From the NCBI GenBank assembly GCA_052387905.1, contig JBQTIR010000011.1:124001-188000 (forward strand): 64,000 nt of DNA. The letters run 5' to 3'. Shown piece after piece: positions 16,120 to 24,969 of this stretch. The notes under the pieces are model-generated. The model made no database searches, had not been told where the DNA came from, and saw nothing but the letters and a program-made list of their open reading frames with translations. The position numbers were made by a program, and so were the translations under genes. Each line of letters starts with the position of its first letter. Position 1 is the first letter of the stretch. The DNA comes from JBQTII01 sp052387905 (GTDB lineage Bacteria; Actinomycetota; Actinomycetes; Sporichthyales; Sporichthyaceae).

Positions 16120-18222
16120 ATGCTGTTCGGGGGTTTGGACCAGCGCGCTCGCGCGGTGGCCTATGTGTTTGCGACGCCAATCACCTGGCTGGTGCTGAAC
16201 GCGACCTTGCCGTCCGGGCTGCCCTTGGGGGTCGTCCTTCAGGGGATCGTCCTGGGCTCGTTGACCGGGCTCTCCGCGCTCGGCCTCGTGCTGGTCTACC
16301 GCTCCTCACGGATCGTCAACTTCGCGCAGGCGGCGCTCGGTTCGGCCGCCGCCTTGCTCGCGGTGCAGCTGTTCCAGGTCCGCGGGTGGAACTACTACCT
16401 GGCGCTGCTGTTCGGCCTCGTCGTCGCTGTCGGCGTCGGGGTGTTGTGCGATCGGCTGGTGGTCCAGCGGCTGTTCTGGGCGCCCCGCCTGATCCTTACC
16501 GTGGCCACGATCGGCCTCGCCCAGATTCTCTCCGGCCTGCAGCTGGCCGTGCCCTCGATCGTCGGCGGCAGCAGCGGGTTCGCCGGCCTGCAAGGCAGCT
16601 TCGACGTCCCCTTCGATGTGCAGTTCACCTTCGAGGCGCTGGTGTTCAACGGTGCCCACGTCATGGTGCTCATCGCCGTACCGATCGTGCTCATCCTGTT
16701 CGCGATCTTCCTGCGCACCACCGCAGTCGGGGTCGGGATCCGGGCGACGTCCTCAAACGCCGAACGCGCCATGCTGCTGGGCATTCCGGTGCGCCGGCTG
16801 TCCACCTTGGTGTGGGCGCTGGCTGCCCTGCTCTCGGCCCTGTCCGCGATGCTCGCCGCCCCGATCGTCGGCCAGGGCGGCGACCTTGCCGGCGGACCTG
16901 CGCTGTTGCTGCCCGCGCTGGCGGCGGCGGTCATCGCGCGGATGGAATCCCTGCCGGGAGCGGTGTTCGCCGGGATCGGGGTCGGCGTCTTCCAGCAGGC
17001 GGTGTTCTGGAACACCTCGCGCTCGAGCTACGTCGACGTCGGTCTGCTGATCGCGGTGCTGCTCGCGCTGCTGGCCCAACGGCACCAGCTCTCCCGGATC
17101 TCCGACGCCAACACCGGCGGCTTCGCCACCGCCGACGAGACCCCGCCGGTGCCGACCGAACTGGCCAAACTCCCGGAGATCGTCTGGATGCGCCGCGGCC
17201 TGCTCGCGGCCGTCATCATCGCGGTCATCGTGCTCCCGTACAGCCTCTCCCCCAGCGAGACTTCGCTGATCGGCACCGTGACGATCGTGTATGCCCTCGT
17301 CGCGGTCTCGCTCGTCGTGCTGACCGGCTGGGCCGGGCAGATCAGCCTGGGTCAGTTCGCGATCGCCGGAATCGGCGCGGTCGTGGCGGGGAACCTGATC
17401 TCCCGCTCCGGAGCCGACCTGGTGGTGGCGCTGATCGCCGGCGCGATTGCCGGGGCGGTGACTGCGGTACTCATCGGGTTGCCCGCACTGCGGATCCGCG
17501 GGCTGTTCCTCGCGGTGACGACGTTGGCCTTCGCCGTCCCGTTGTCGACGTTCTTCCTCAACCCGGCGAACTTTCCCGAGCTGATTCCCACTCAGGTCGA
17601 GCGGCCCTTGGTCCTGGAGCGCTACGACCTCTACGACGAGCGCACGTTGTACTGGTTCTCCCTCAGCGTGCTCGGGCTCGCGCTGGCGCTGACGATCAGC
17701 ATCCGGCGCTCGCGCACCGGTCGGGCGATGATCGCCGTGCGTGACAACGAACGAGCTGCGGCGGCCCGAGGCCTCTCACCCACGAAGATCAAGCTGGTCT
17801 CGTTCGGGATCAGCGGCGCGCTGGCCGGGCTCGCCGGCTCGCTGCACGTCGTCGCCCTGGACGGCGTCCGTTCCGGTACCTATGCCCCGAGCCAAGCCTT
17901 CGAGGCGTTCTCGATGGTCGTGCTCGGCGGCGTGACATCCATTCCGGGAGCGTTGCTCGGTGCGATCGCGCTACGTCAGGCGCAGTACCACCTGACCGGC
18001 GGGCTGCAACTGGTCGTCACCGGCGCGGGTGTGCTGCTGGTGCTGCTGATCCTGCCCGGGGGGATCGCGCGCGTCATGAACCGCGTGCGCGGGTCCTATT
18101 TCCGCGCGGTCGCCAAGGCCCGGGGCATCACCCTCGCCGGACCGGGCGGGCAGAGCGGGGCGACCGAACTGGATCTGGCGAGCATCGGAGACAGGTTGCA
18201 GGACCGGGGCGAGGGGTCGTGA
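16120..18222 (+). CDS. fused LivH-LivM ABC permease
   Basis: One 700-residue chain contains both membrane subunits of a branched-chain amino acid type transporter. The first half (about 1-330) is LivH-like, with GLVLVYRSSRIVNFAQ near the start. The second half (about 350-680) is LivM-like, with GWAGQISLGQFAIAG and the late GALAGLAGSLH segment. The ATG at 16120 follows the binding-protein stop by 10 bases; TTG at 16114 is also possible. The linker between halves is soluble and Pro/Glu-containing. Its end overlaps the ATPase gene by four bases. Confidence 0.88.
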   Translation: MLFGGLDQRARAVAYVFATPITWLVLNATLPSGLPLGVVLQGIVLGSLTGLSALGLVLVYRSSRIVNFAQAALGSAAALLAVQLFQVRGWNYYLALLFGLVVAVGVGVLCDRLVVQRLFWAPRLILTVATIGLAQILSGLQLAVPSIVGGSSGFAGLQGSFDVPFDVQFTFEALVFNGAHVMVLIAVPIVLILFAIFLRTTAVGVGIRATSSNAERAMLLGIPVRRLSTLVWALAALLSALSAMLAAPIVGQGGDLAGGPALLLPALAAAVIARMESLPGAVFAGIGVGVFQQAVFWNTSRSSYVDVGLLIAVLLALLAQRHQLSRISDANTGGFATADETPPVPTELAKLPEIVWMRRGLLAAVIIAVIVLPYSLSPSETSLIGTVTIVYALVAVSLVVLTGWAGQISLGQFAIAGIGAVVAGNLISRSGADLVVALIAGAIAGAVTAVLIGLPALRIRGLFLAVTTLAFAVPLSTFFLNPANFPELIPTQVERPLVLERYDLYDERTLYWFSLSVLGLALALTISIRRSRTGRAMIAVRDNERAAAARGLSPTKIKLVSFGISGALAGLAGSLHVVALDGVRSGTYAPSQAFEAFSMVVLGGVTSIPGALLGAIALRQAQYHLTGGLQLVVTGAGVLLVLLILPGGIARVMNRVRGSYFRAVAKARGITLAGPGGQSGATELDLASIGDRLQDRGEGS

Positions 18223-19910
18223 GCCTGCTCGAGTGCAGCGCCCTGGCGGTGTCCTACGGCCGCGCGAAGGTCCTCTACGGCGTCGACATGCACGTCGACG
18301 CCGGTGAGGTGTTGGCGATCCTGGGCACCAACGGCGCCGGCAAGTCCACGTTGCTGCGCGCGATCTCCGGGCTCACCCCGCCCAAGAGCGGCACGGTGCG
18401 CTTCGACGGCCGGGAGACCACCGGGTCCACCCCGATGAAGATGGCCCGCCTCGGCCTGGCCTACATGCCCGGCGGGCGCGGCATCTTTCCCGACCTCTCC
18501 GTCGGGGAGAACCTACGCATGGCGACCTGGGTCACCCGCCGGGACAAGGCCTACTGCGCCGCCGCGCAGGCCCGAGCGCTCGAGCTCTTCCCTGCCCTGA
18601 GCACCCGCCTGGAGGATCGCGCCGGCCTGCTTTCCGGCGGCCAGCAGCAGATGCTCGCCTTGGCCCAGGCCCTTGTGCAGGGCCCGGCCGGCACCGACGG
18701 CCGGCCCGGTGCCCGAGTCCTGCTCATCGACGAACTCTCCCTCGGGCTGGCGCCGGTGATCGTGGCCGAACTGCTCGACGTCGTACGGCGCCTGCGCGAT
18801 ACGGGCCTGGCGATCGTCCTCGTCGAACAGTCCGCAGAACTGGCGCTGAAGGTCTCCGACCGCGCGATGTTCCTGGAGAAAGGCGAAGTGCGCTTTGCGG
18901 GGCCCGCTGCCGACATCCTCGCCCGCGGGGACCTGATCCGTTCGGTGTTCCTGGCTGGAGCGCTCGAGCAGGCCGACCACGACCTCCCTGCGGTGATCGG
19001 GCTGGACCTGCCTGCCATCGACGAGGCCGCAGTCGACGACGCGCGGATCCACCTCCACGAAGGCGCGCCGGACGATGTTGCCGGCGCCGCGGTGCTCCAC
19101 CACGCACACTTCGACACGATCCCGGACGCCTCGGTCGCCATCGCCGCGCGCGGGCTGCGCAAGACCTTCGGTGGGGTCGCCGCGATCGCCGGGGTGGACC
19201 TGGACATCGCCCCCGGCGAGATCGTCGGGCTGATGGGTCCCAACGGCGCCGGCAAGACCACGATCCTCGACGCGCTCTCCGGCTTCCTCGTGCCGGATTC
19301 CGGCCGCGTCTTCCTGCATGGGCGCGACGTCACCGAGGTCACGCCGCACGCCCGTGCGCATCTTGGCCTCGGTCGCTCCTTCCAGGACGCCCGGCTCTTC
19401 CCGGGGCTCACCGTCACCGAGACCATCGCGGTGTCCTGCGAGCGGTGGGTGACCTCACGCGAGCCCCTGGCCGCCGCCCTGCGGCTGCCCGCCTCCACGC
19501 TGTCCGAACTCGACGTCGCGGACCGAGTCGAGGCGATCATCTCGCTGCTCGGCCTGGCCGTTTTCCAAGATCGCTTCGCCACCGAACTTTCGACCGGATC
19601 GCGGCGACTGGTGGAGTTCGGTTGCCTGCTCGCCCAGCAGCCCACCGTGTTGCTGCTCGACGAGCCCGCCGCCGGGTTGGCGCGGGCCGAGGCCGAGATG
19701 ATGGGTCCTTTGCTGCGTCAGATCCGGGCGGCAACCGGGGGCGCGCTGGTCATCGTCGAGCACGATGTCGGCCTGCTCCGGCGCACCTGCGACCGAATTG
19801 TCGCGTTGGAGTCCGGCCGGGTGGTCGCCTCGGGCCCACCCGACGACGTCCTGGCCGACCCGACCGTGATCGCGACCTACCTGGGCGCCGCGGTCGCCGC
19901 GGACCACTAA
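18219..19910 (+). CDS. fused LivF-LivG ABC ATPase
   Basis: This 563-residue chain holds two complete ABC ATPase domains. The first is LivF-like: Walker A GTNGAGKST at 36-44, signature LSGGQQQ at 138-144, Walker B LLIDE at 168-172. The second is LivG-like: Walker A GPNGAGKTT at 340-348, signature variant LSTGSRR at 457-463, and LLLDEPAAGL at 478-487. A linker of about 60 residues (245-305) joins them. The GTG start at 18219 has a GAGGGG site. In most bacteria these are two genes; here a single chain matches the single-chain permease. Confidence 0.9.
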   Translation: MSLLECSALAVSYGRAKVLYGVDMHVDAGEVLAILGTNGAGKSTLLRAISGLTPPKSGTVRFDGRETTGSTPMKMARLGLAYMPGGRGIFPDLSVGENLRMATWVTRRDKAYCAAAQARALELFPALSTRLEDRAGLLSGGQQQMLALAQALVQGPAGTDGRPGARVLLIDELSLGLAPVIVAELLDVVRRLRDTGLAIVLVEQSAELALKVSDRAMFLEKGEVRFAGPAADILARGDLIRSVFLAGALEQADHDLPAVIGLDLPAIDEAAVDDARIHLHEGAPDDVAGAAVLHHAHFDTIPDASVAIAARGLRKTFGGVAAIAGVDLDIAPGEIVGLMGPNGAGKTTILDALSGFLVPDSGRVFLHGRDVTEVTPHARAHLGLGRSFQDARLFPGLTVTETIAVSCERWVTSREPLAAALRLPASTLSELDVADRVEAIISLLGLAVFQDRFATELSTGSRRLVEFGCLLAQQPTVLLLDEPAAGLARAEAEMMGPLLRQIRAATGGALVIVEHDVGLLRRTCDRIVALESGRVVASGPPDDVLADPTVIATYLGAAVAADH

Positions 19911-20082
19911 AACAGCGCTTTACCTGGGGCGATGGACCTGGGCGGCTTGCGCACAGCCTGTCCAGATTCGTCCTGCCGCAACAGTCACAGAGTCGATCAT
20001 GCGCCGGACAAGTTCGGAGATCTGGGCGCACTCTGAGGTCACCACGCAGCCCGCGCGGACTCCCCAGGCCCCGGAGTAAGCC

Positions 20083-21069
20083 ATGTCCACCACCGAACTC
20101 GCTGCGGTAGTCAGCGGCCCGGAGTGCGCGCCGCCGGATGCCACTGTCGAGCGCGGGGCCGCCCGGCCCGGCATGATCGTGGCCGCCGGCTTGGGCGTGG
20201 GTGTCCTGCTGCTCTCGACGATCGCCCTGAGCGTGGGCGGTGGCGATGGCCCCGCGGCCTCCAGAGCGACGGCGACGCAGACTCCGGTCGAGGGCGAGGC
20301 GGCGCCCCAGGTGCTCAGCGCCAGTGCCGACCCGGCCGCGGGGGCCAAATGTCGCCTCCTCGTCGAGGGCAAGGAGATGGGGCTCAGTGGTGAGGCCGCT
20401 CGCACCCTGACCATGGTGGCTGCGGTGGGACTGCAGGTCGGAGCTCCGGCCGAGAGCAGCGCGCGGGTCCTGGACATGGCCGGCGCCCGCAGCAGCTTCG
20501 CGCCCCGCGTCACCGATGCGCTGCAGTTGTTCGCGAAGGGCGACACCAAGGCTCCGACCGGCCCGTCCTTGGCCAGCGTGCGCGCCCTGGGCAACCCGCA
20601 GGCGCTCTCCTGCACGCACACGATGCCGATGGCCAAGGACGAGTCCCGGGACTCGAACGGGCTCACCCCACGCGCGGACACCCTGCGCAAGGGCATCGTC
20701 GACGCGTTCGGCGGCACCAAGATCACCGGCTTCGGCTCCAGCGGCAAGGGCAAGGACGCAGCGCTCCCCCGCGGCCGCGCGATGCGGGTCAAGGTCTCGC
20801 CGTCGGACAACACCGAACGCGGTTGGGTCATCGCGCACTGGTTGACCGCCCACGCGGCCAGCTACCGCGTGTACACGGTGGGCTTCGACGGCCGGGACTG
20901 GACCAACCGCGACGGTTGGCGCACGAGTGGTTCGGCACGGGCCAACACACCTGGCCAGGTCTACGTCTCGGTCGTCAACGGGGTCTCGCCCGAGCCGCAG
21001 GTCAAGGGTGCGAACAAGAAGTCGAAGTCGGACGAGAAGTCGGCGAAGGACTCGAAGAAGTCTCGCTGA
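20083..21069 (+). CDS. membrane-anchored paralog of the M15-like protein, metal ligands missing
   Basis: This 328-residue protein has one membrane helix at about 31-51 and a globular C-terminal domain related to the neighbour at 21107. Shared blocks include ARTLTM, SNGLT, AFGG, GRA and RGW-IAHWL-TH. Where the neighbour has H-x6-D around GRAVD and a DHIH motif, this copy has PRGRAMRV and QVYVSV, so metal binding is unlikely. The tail (after about 305) is Lys/Ser/Asp-rich. Function is unknown; a binding or regulatory role is possible. Confidence 0.72.
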   Translation: MSTTELAAVVSGPECAPPDATVERGAARPGMIVAAGLGVGVLLLSTIALSVGGGDGPAASRATATQTPVEGEAAPQVLSASADPAAGAKCRLLVEGKEMGLSGEAARTLTMVAAVGLQVGAPAESSARVLDMAGARSSFAPRVTDALQLFAKGDTKAPTGPSLASVRALGNPQALSCTHTMPMAKDESRDSNGLTPRADTLRKGIVDAFGGTKITGFGSSGKGKDAALPRGRAMRVKVSPSDNTERGWVIAHWLTAHAASYRVYTVGFDGRDWTNRDGWRTSGSARANTPGQVYVSVVNGVSPEPQVKGANKKSKSDEKSAKDSKKSR

Positions 21070-21106
21070 GCGGACCGATTGTCGGATTCTGGGTCACAAT
21101 GGCTGC

Positions 21107-22084
21107 ATGACCCCCCGCCGGGCCAGGCCTGCCCGCCTGCGCCGAATTCCCGCCCTGGCGGCGGCCGGGGCGTTGACCCTCTCCGCGGTCGTGGCCGTGG
21201 CCACGCAGGGTGACGGCGGGGCACGCGCCGAACCGGTGCCCGCCGCGGCGGCGCCGCCGGCGGTAGTCCCCCTGGACACTGCGACGCGTGACCGGGCCGT
21301 CGCCTCCCGCGCCGGGATCCGTACCCGCGGTCCTCGCGTCGTACCGGCGCCCACGGCCAAGGACGCGGCCTGCCGCCTGGATCTCGGCTACGGGGTGTGG
21401 GCGATCGACATCACCGCCGCCCGCACTCTGACGATGCTCACCGCCGTGGCCTACCGGGACGGACGCAACTTCGCCCGCGCCGCCCGCACCTTCGAGCGCC
21501 AATTGGCCAAGGACGGCCGCCTCCCGCTGACCGAGGACCGGGCAACCCGCTATCTGGGGCTCAAGCGCAAGCAGGCGACGCCGCGCACCACGTCGATGGA
21601 CGCGGTCCGTGCCCTGTTCCAACCGCACACGCTCTGGTGCGCGACGCCGTTGCGCACCATGCCGGTCCAACGAATCGAGTCCAACGGCCTGACGCTGCGC
21701 GCGTTGTCGATGACCCGCGGGTGGAGCGCCGCCTTTGGCGGGCGCCCGCTCGGCGGCTTCTCCCCCGACGGGATCACCGACGGTCACATCGAGAATTCCG
21801 CGCATTACGACGGCCGCGCGGTGGACATCTTCTTTTCCCTCGATGACGCCGACAACATGGCCCGCGGCTGGCTGTTGGCGCACTGGCTGGCCACGCACGC
21901 CGACTACCACCAGATCGCCACGCTCATCTTCGACGACCACGTCTGGACGCGGCTCAAATCCGCTCAGGGGTGGCGCCCCTACATCCACCCGTCCGGGAAC
22001 CTCGAGAATCTGACATTACGTCATCTCGATCACATTCACGTCGACGTGGTGCAGGGTGTGGATCCTGACCTGCCCGAGGGTTGA
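21107..22084 (+). CDS. secreted protein with M15-like (D-Ala-D-Ala peptidase fold) C-terminal domain
   Basis: The 325-residue protein starts at the ATG at 21107 with an Arg-rich N-terminus and a hydrophobic segment (15-32) that should be a signal peptide. The C-terminal domain (about 185-318) shows His233 and Asp240 in AHYDGRAVDI and a late DHIHVD motif (His309, His311). This spacing is like the zinc ligands of M15-type peptidases. The domain resembles uncharacterised actinobacterial secreted proteins. It lies 37 bases after its degenerate paralog. A peptidoglycan role is inferred only. Confidence 0.72.
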   Translation: MTPRRARPARLRRIPALAAAGALTLSAVVAVATQGDGGARAEPVPAAAAPPAVVPLDTATRDRAVASRAGIRTRGPRVVPAPTAKDAACRLDLGYGVWAIDITAARTLTMLTAVAYRDGRNFARAARTFERQLAKDGRLPLTEDRATRYLGLKRKQATPRTTSMDAVRALFQPHTLWCATPLRTMPVQRIESNGLTLRALSMTRGWSAAFGGRPLGGFSPDGITDGHIENSAHYDGRAVDIFFSLDDADNMARGWLLAHWLATHADYHQIATLIFDDHVWTRLKSAQGWRPYIHPSGNLENLTLRHLDHIHVDVVQGVDPDLPEG

Positions 22085-22091
22085 TGCCCGC

Positions 22092-23009
22092 TCAGGCCAG
22101 GTAGGTAGCGAACCAGTCCAGCACCTTGGAGTTGACCTGTCCCGCGGCGGCCGCGTTGTACCGGGGCCCGGTGTCGTTGAAGAAGGCATGGTCGACGCCG
22201 TCCAGGGTGAGCACCTCATGCGTCAACCCGGCCGCCTTCAAGGCGGCTTCAGCGCTCTCCCGGCTGGCGTTCACCCGCGCGTCGAGGCCGGCGTAGACGC
22301 CGAGCACCGCGGCATTGGAGCCGGTGAAGTCCGGCACTTGCGGAGCGGGGCCGTAGAACGGCACCGCCGCTGCTAGGCGCTCCTCCTGGAGGGGGCCGGC
22401 CTGTAGCAGATTCCAGGTCATGCCCCCACCGAAGCAGAAGCCCATCGCGCCCACCTTGAGCTTGGGTGCCCGGTCGGTCAGTTCGTCGATCCCGGCTCGC
22501 AGGTCACCGAGCAACTGCTCGGCGGGCATCGCGGACAGCGCCGCGGTCGCCGCGGCCTGATCATCGAAGGACGCGGTACCGCCGGCACGCGAGAGCAGGT
22601 CAAGACTCAGACTGGAGTAGCCCTCGCCGGCGAAACGCCCGACGAGGTCGTAGAAGTGCGTGGTCAAGCCCTTGTTCTCGTGGATGATCAGCAGCGCGCC
22701 CTTGGCGGTGCCCGTGGCCGGCTGCCATGCGGCGATGTAGTCGACGCCGCCCGCGCGGTAGCTGATCTGCTCCCCGCCGCCGCCGGGAATGGCGGTCTGC
22801 GGTGGGGTCGGGGTGGGCGTGGGGGTGTCGGCCGGGGCCGGGGCGGCCTCGGTCTCGTCGTCGTCGGAGGCACAGGCGGCCAGCAGCGCGGACGCACTGG
22901 TCACGCTTACACCGAGCAGTCCCAGCCGCCGCAGGGCCTCGCGGCGGGAAAGCAGTCCTTCGCCGTACTCCTCGGTGACTTCGCCGACCAGGTACTCACG
23001 TAGCGCCAT
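22092..23009 (-). CDS. dienelactone-hydrolase-family lipoprotein
   Basis: The 305-residue protein has a twin-arginine-like signal (SRREALRRLG at 21-30) and a lipobox LLAAC with cysteine 46, so it is probably a Tat-exported lipoprotein. A Pro/Thr linker (50-75) precedes an alpha/beta hydrolase domain. The DLH triad is visible as Cys192 in GFCFGGG, Asp243 in AGLDARV and His274 in DHAFF. Cysteine as nucleophile points to the DLH family and not to ordinary esterases. The substrate is unknown. It converges with the M15-like gene, seven bases apart. Confidence 0.86.
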   Translation of the reverse strand: MALREYLVGEVTEEYGEGLLSRREALRRLGLLGVSVTSASALLAACASDDDETEAAPAPADTPTPTPTPPQTAIPGGGGEQISYRAGGVDYIAAWQPATGTAKGALLIIHENKGLTTHFYDLVGRFAGEGYSSLSLDLLSRAGGTASFDDQAAATAALSAMPAEQLLGDLRAGIDELTDRAPKLKVGAMGFCFGGGMTWNLLQAGPLQEERLAAAVPFYGPAPQVPDFTGSNAAVLGVYAGLDARVNASRESAEAALKAAGLTHEVLTLDGVDHAFFNDTGPRYNAAAAGQVNSKVLDWFATYLA

Positions 23010-23050
23010 AGCGGCAACCTAAACCGCGTTCCTGGGAATGTGCCGCAGGC

Positions 23051-23806
23051 TCAGAACAGGGCGTGCGGGGCGGCCTCCGGGAGCGGAGCGAGCAGTGCCA
23101 CGCCGTTGTTGCGGTGATTGTTCACCGCGGTGGAGACGGGGTAGGCCTCCAAGCCGTCGCCGGGGCTGACGACCAGCAGTTCGGTGAGGGCATCGGTGTC
23201 GTGACGGTCTGGGTTCAGCCAGTCGTCGTACGCGCCGCGTTCGACGAACATGGGCTGGCGGTCATGGATCTCGCCGAGCGCGTCGCAGGCCGTGGTGGTC
23301 AGGATCGTCGCGGTGCTCAGCCAGGCGTCGGGATCCTCGGCGGCACGGTCGGGGTCGCGCCAGAACTCGTACAACCCGGCCATCGCGAGCGGGCCGCCGC
23401 CGCGGCGGCGGATGAAGAACGGCTGCTTGGGTGCCTTGGGTCCGGCGCCGGCGTACCACTCGTAGTACCCGTCAGCCGGCAGCAGGCAACGACGGCGGGC
23501 GAAGGCCTCGCGGAACGCCGGCTTGGTCGCCGCGGTCTCGATGCGGGCGTTGATCATGCGGGAGCCGATACCGGGGTCCTTGGCCCAGAACGGCACCAGC
23601 CCCCAGCGCAGCGTGCGCAGGCTTCGCACCGGGTGGGCGTCAGCCTCGGCGCCGCGCGGGCGGCGGGTGAGCACGGCGTAGACCGCCTTCGTGGGGGCGA
23701 CGTTGTAGTCGGGCTCGAGCCGTTCGGTGGGCACGTCCTCGGCCCGCAGCCCGAACTCCGAGATCAGGTCGTCGACGCCCCAACTGGCTCCGTAGCGCCC
23801 GCACAT
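23051..23806 (-). CDS. SRAP-domain protein (YedK/HMCES family)
   Basis: SRAP proteins form a covalent bond with abasic sites in single-stranded DNA through cysteine 2. The protein has 251 residues when started at the ATG at 23806, which places MCGRYG at the N-terminus; the longer frame would bury the catalytic cysteine. Other family blocks are EPDYNVAPT, LRWGLVPFWAKDP, NARIETAATKPAF, CLLPADGYYEW and HDRQPMFV. It is divergent from the metal transport operon and shares a 101-base promoter region with it. Confidence 0.92.
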   Translation of the reverse strand: MCGRYGASWGVDDLISEFGLRAEDVPTERLEPDYNVAPTKAVYAVLTRRPRGAEADAHPVRSLRTLRWGLVPFWAKDPGIGSRMINARIETAATKPAFREAFARRRCLLPADGYYEWYAGAGPKAPKQPFFIRRRGGGPLAMAGLYEFWRDPDRAAEDPDAWLSTATILTTTACDALGEIHDRQPMFVERGAYDDWLNPDRHDTDALTELLVVSPGDGLEAYPVSTAVNNHRNNGVALLAPLPEAAPHALF

Positions 23807-23860
23807 GCTCGCCAGCCTGCCACGACCACCGATCGGGTGGGAATCCATACCCGGGCGTGG

Positions 23861-23877
23861 TTGCGAACAATTCGCAA
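23861..23877. promoter_or_regulatory. perfect palindrome, operator of the metal ABC operon
   Basis: TTGCGAACAATTCGCAA has 7-bp perfect arms around three bases. It lies 30 bases before the ATG of the metal-binding protein and between it and the divergent SRAP gene. It is placed to cover the -35 region of the promoter whose -10 is at 23896-23901. A metalloregulator of the Zur, MntR or other type is expected to bind here. The sequence does not match a consensus I can name with confidence. Confidence 0.6.
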
Positions 23878-23895
23878 TAAGGACTCGTCCGCGAT

Positions 23896-23901
23896 TAGAG
23901 T
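23896..23901 (+). promoter_or_regulatory. -10 element for a possibly leaderless transcript
   Basis: TAGAGT ends six bases before the ATG at 23908. That spacing would start transcription at or next to the first codon, giving a leaderless mRNA, which is frequent in Actinobacteria. No Shine-Dalgarno sequence is visible before this ATG, which agrees. Confidence 0.4.
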
Positions 23902-23907
23902 GCGTTC

Positions 23908-24969
23908 ATGACCTTTGCGCGTGCCCGTGCCCTGCTCGCCTCCACCAGTGTGGTCGTGGCGCTCGCCGCCTGCGGCGGGGACGGCGAGGCGAGCACGCAG
24001 CCTGCTCCGGCCGCCGCCGCAGCGACACCCGGTGCCGCTGCGGCGGCGGGAGCCCCACTGACGGCGTTCCGGGTGGCGACCACGGTCGCGCCCATCACCT
24101 CGATCGCGGCCGCGGTCGCGGGCAACCGGGTGCGGATCGACGGGCTCGTACCGGAGGGCACCAATTCTCACACCTTCGAACCGCCGCCGAGCCTGGCGAC
24201 CACGCTGTCGCAGGCCGACATCGTCTTCATCAACGGTCTGGTGCTGGAGGAGCCGACGAAGGATCTCGCCGAGGCGAACCTCAAGGACGGTGCGCGAATC
24301 GTCGAGCTCGGCAACGCCGTCCTCGCGCCCGAGGACTACCTCTACGACTTCTCGTTCCCGAAGGACGGCGGCAAGCCCAACCCCCACCTGTGGACCGACC
24401 CCACCTACGCGGTGAAGTACGCCGAGACGATCCGAGCTGAACTGACCAAGCTCGATCCGGCAGGCGATGAGACGTACAACGCCAACTATGTGGCGTTCCG
24501 CGACCAGACCGACGCCCTCGCCGAAGCGATCCGGGCGGATCAGGAGTCCCTGGACTCCGACGACCGCGAGCTGCTCACCTACCACGACGCCTACGCCTAC
24601 TTCGCGAAGAACTTCGGGTGGGAGGTGATCGGGGCTGTGCAACCGGCGTCCTTCGACGAGCCCACCCCCAAGGAATTGGCGGCACTGATCGACCAGATCA
24701 AGGCCGAAGAGGTCACGGCCGTCTTCGGGTCCGAGGTGTTCCCGAGCAAGGCCCTGCAGGAAATCGGGCGCGCCACCGGCGCCTTCGTCGAGGACACCCT
24801 GCGCGATGACGACCTGCCCGGAAAACCCGGTGACGCGGACCATTCCTGGCTGGCGTTGATGCGCTACAACTACCGCACGATCATCACCGGTCTCGGCGGA
24901 ACGACACCGGAACTCGACGCCCTCTCGGTCACTCCGGCCGTTCCCGACGCTGCTTCGTATCCGCAATGA
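23908..24969 (+). CDS. Zn/Mn ABC transporter substrate-binding lipoprotein
   Basis: This is the metal receptor of a cluster 9 ABC importer. The 353-residue protein has a lipoprotein signal with cysteine 22 in LAACGG and an Ala/Pro-rich linker (25-50). Likely metal ligands are His88 in NSHTFEP, the histidine of KPNPHLWTDP, the histidine of LTYHDAY, and an acidic residue near VFGSEVFPS. It has no long His-rich loop of the kind many zinc receptors carry, so zinc and manganese are both possible. Its stop overlaps the ATPase start by four bases. Confidence 0.88.
   Translation: MTFARARALLASTSVVVALAACGGDGEASTQPAPAAAAATPGAAAAAGAPLTAFRVATTVAPITSIAAAVAGNRVRIDGLVPEGTNSHTFEPPPSLATTLSQADIVFINGLVLEEPTKDLAEANLKDGARIVELGNAVLAPEDYLYDFSFPKDGGKPNPHLWTDPTYAVKYAETIRAELTKLDPAGDETYNANYVAFRDQTDALAEAIRADQESLDSDDRELLTYHDAYAYFAKNFGWEVIGAVQPASFDEPTPKELAALIDQIKAEEVTAVFGSEVFPSKALQEIGRATGAFVEDTLRDDDLPGKPGDADHSWLALMRYNYRTIITGLGGTTPELDALSVTPAVPDAASYPQ

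Noticed and set aside
20083..21069. Active peptidase call for the first M15-like paralog
   Set aside because: The His and Asp ligands visible in the neighbour are replaced, so only a structural relation is supported.
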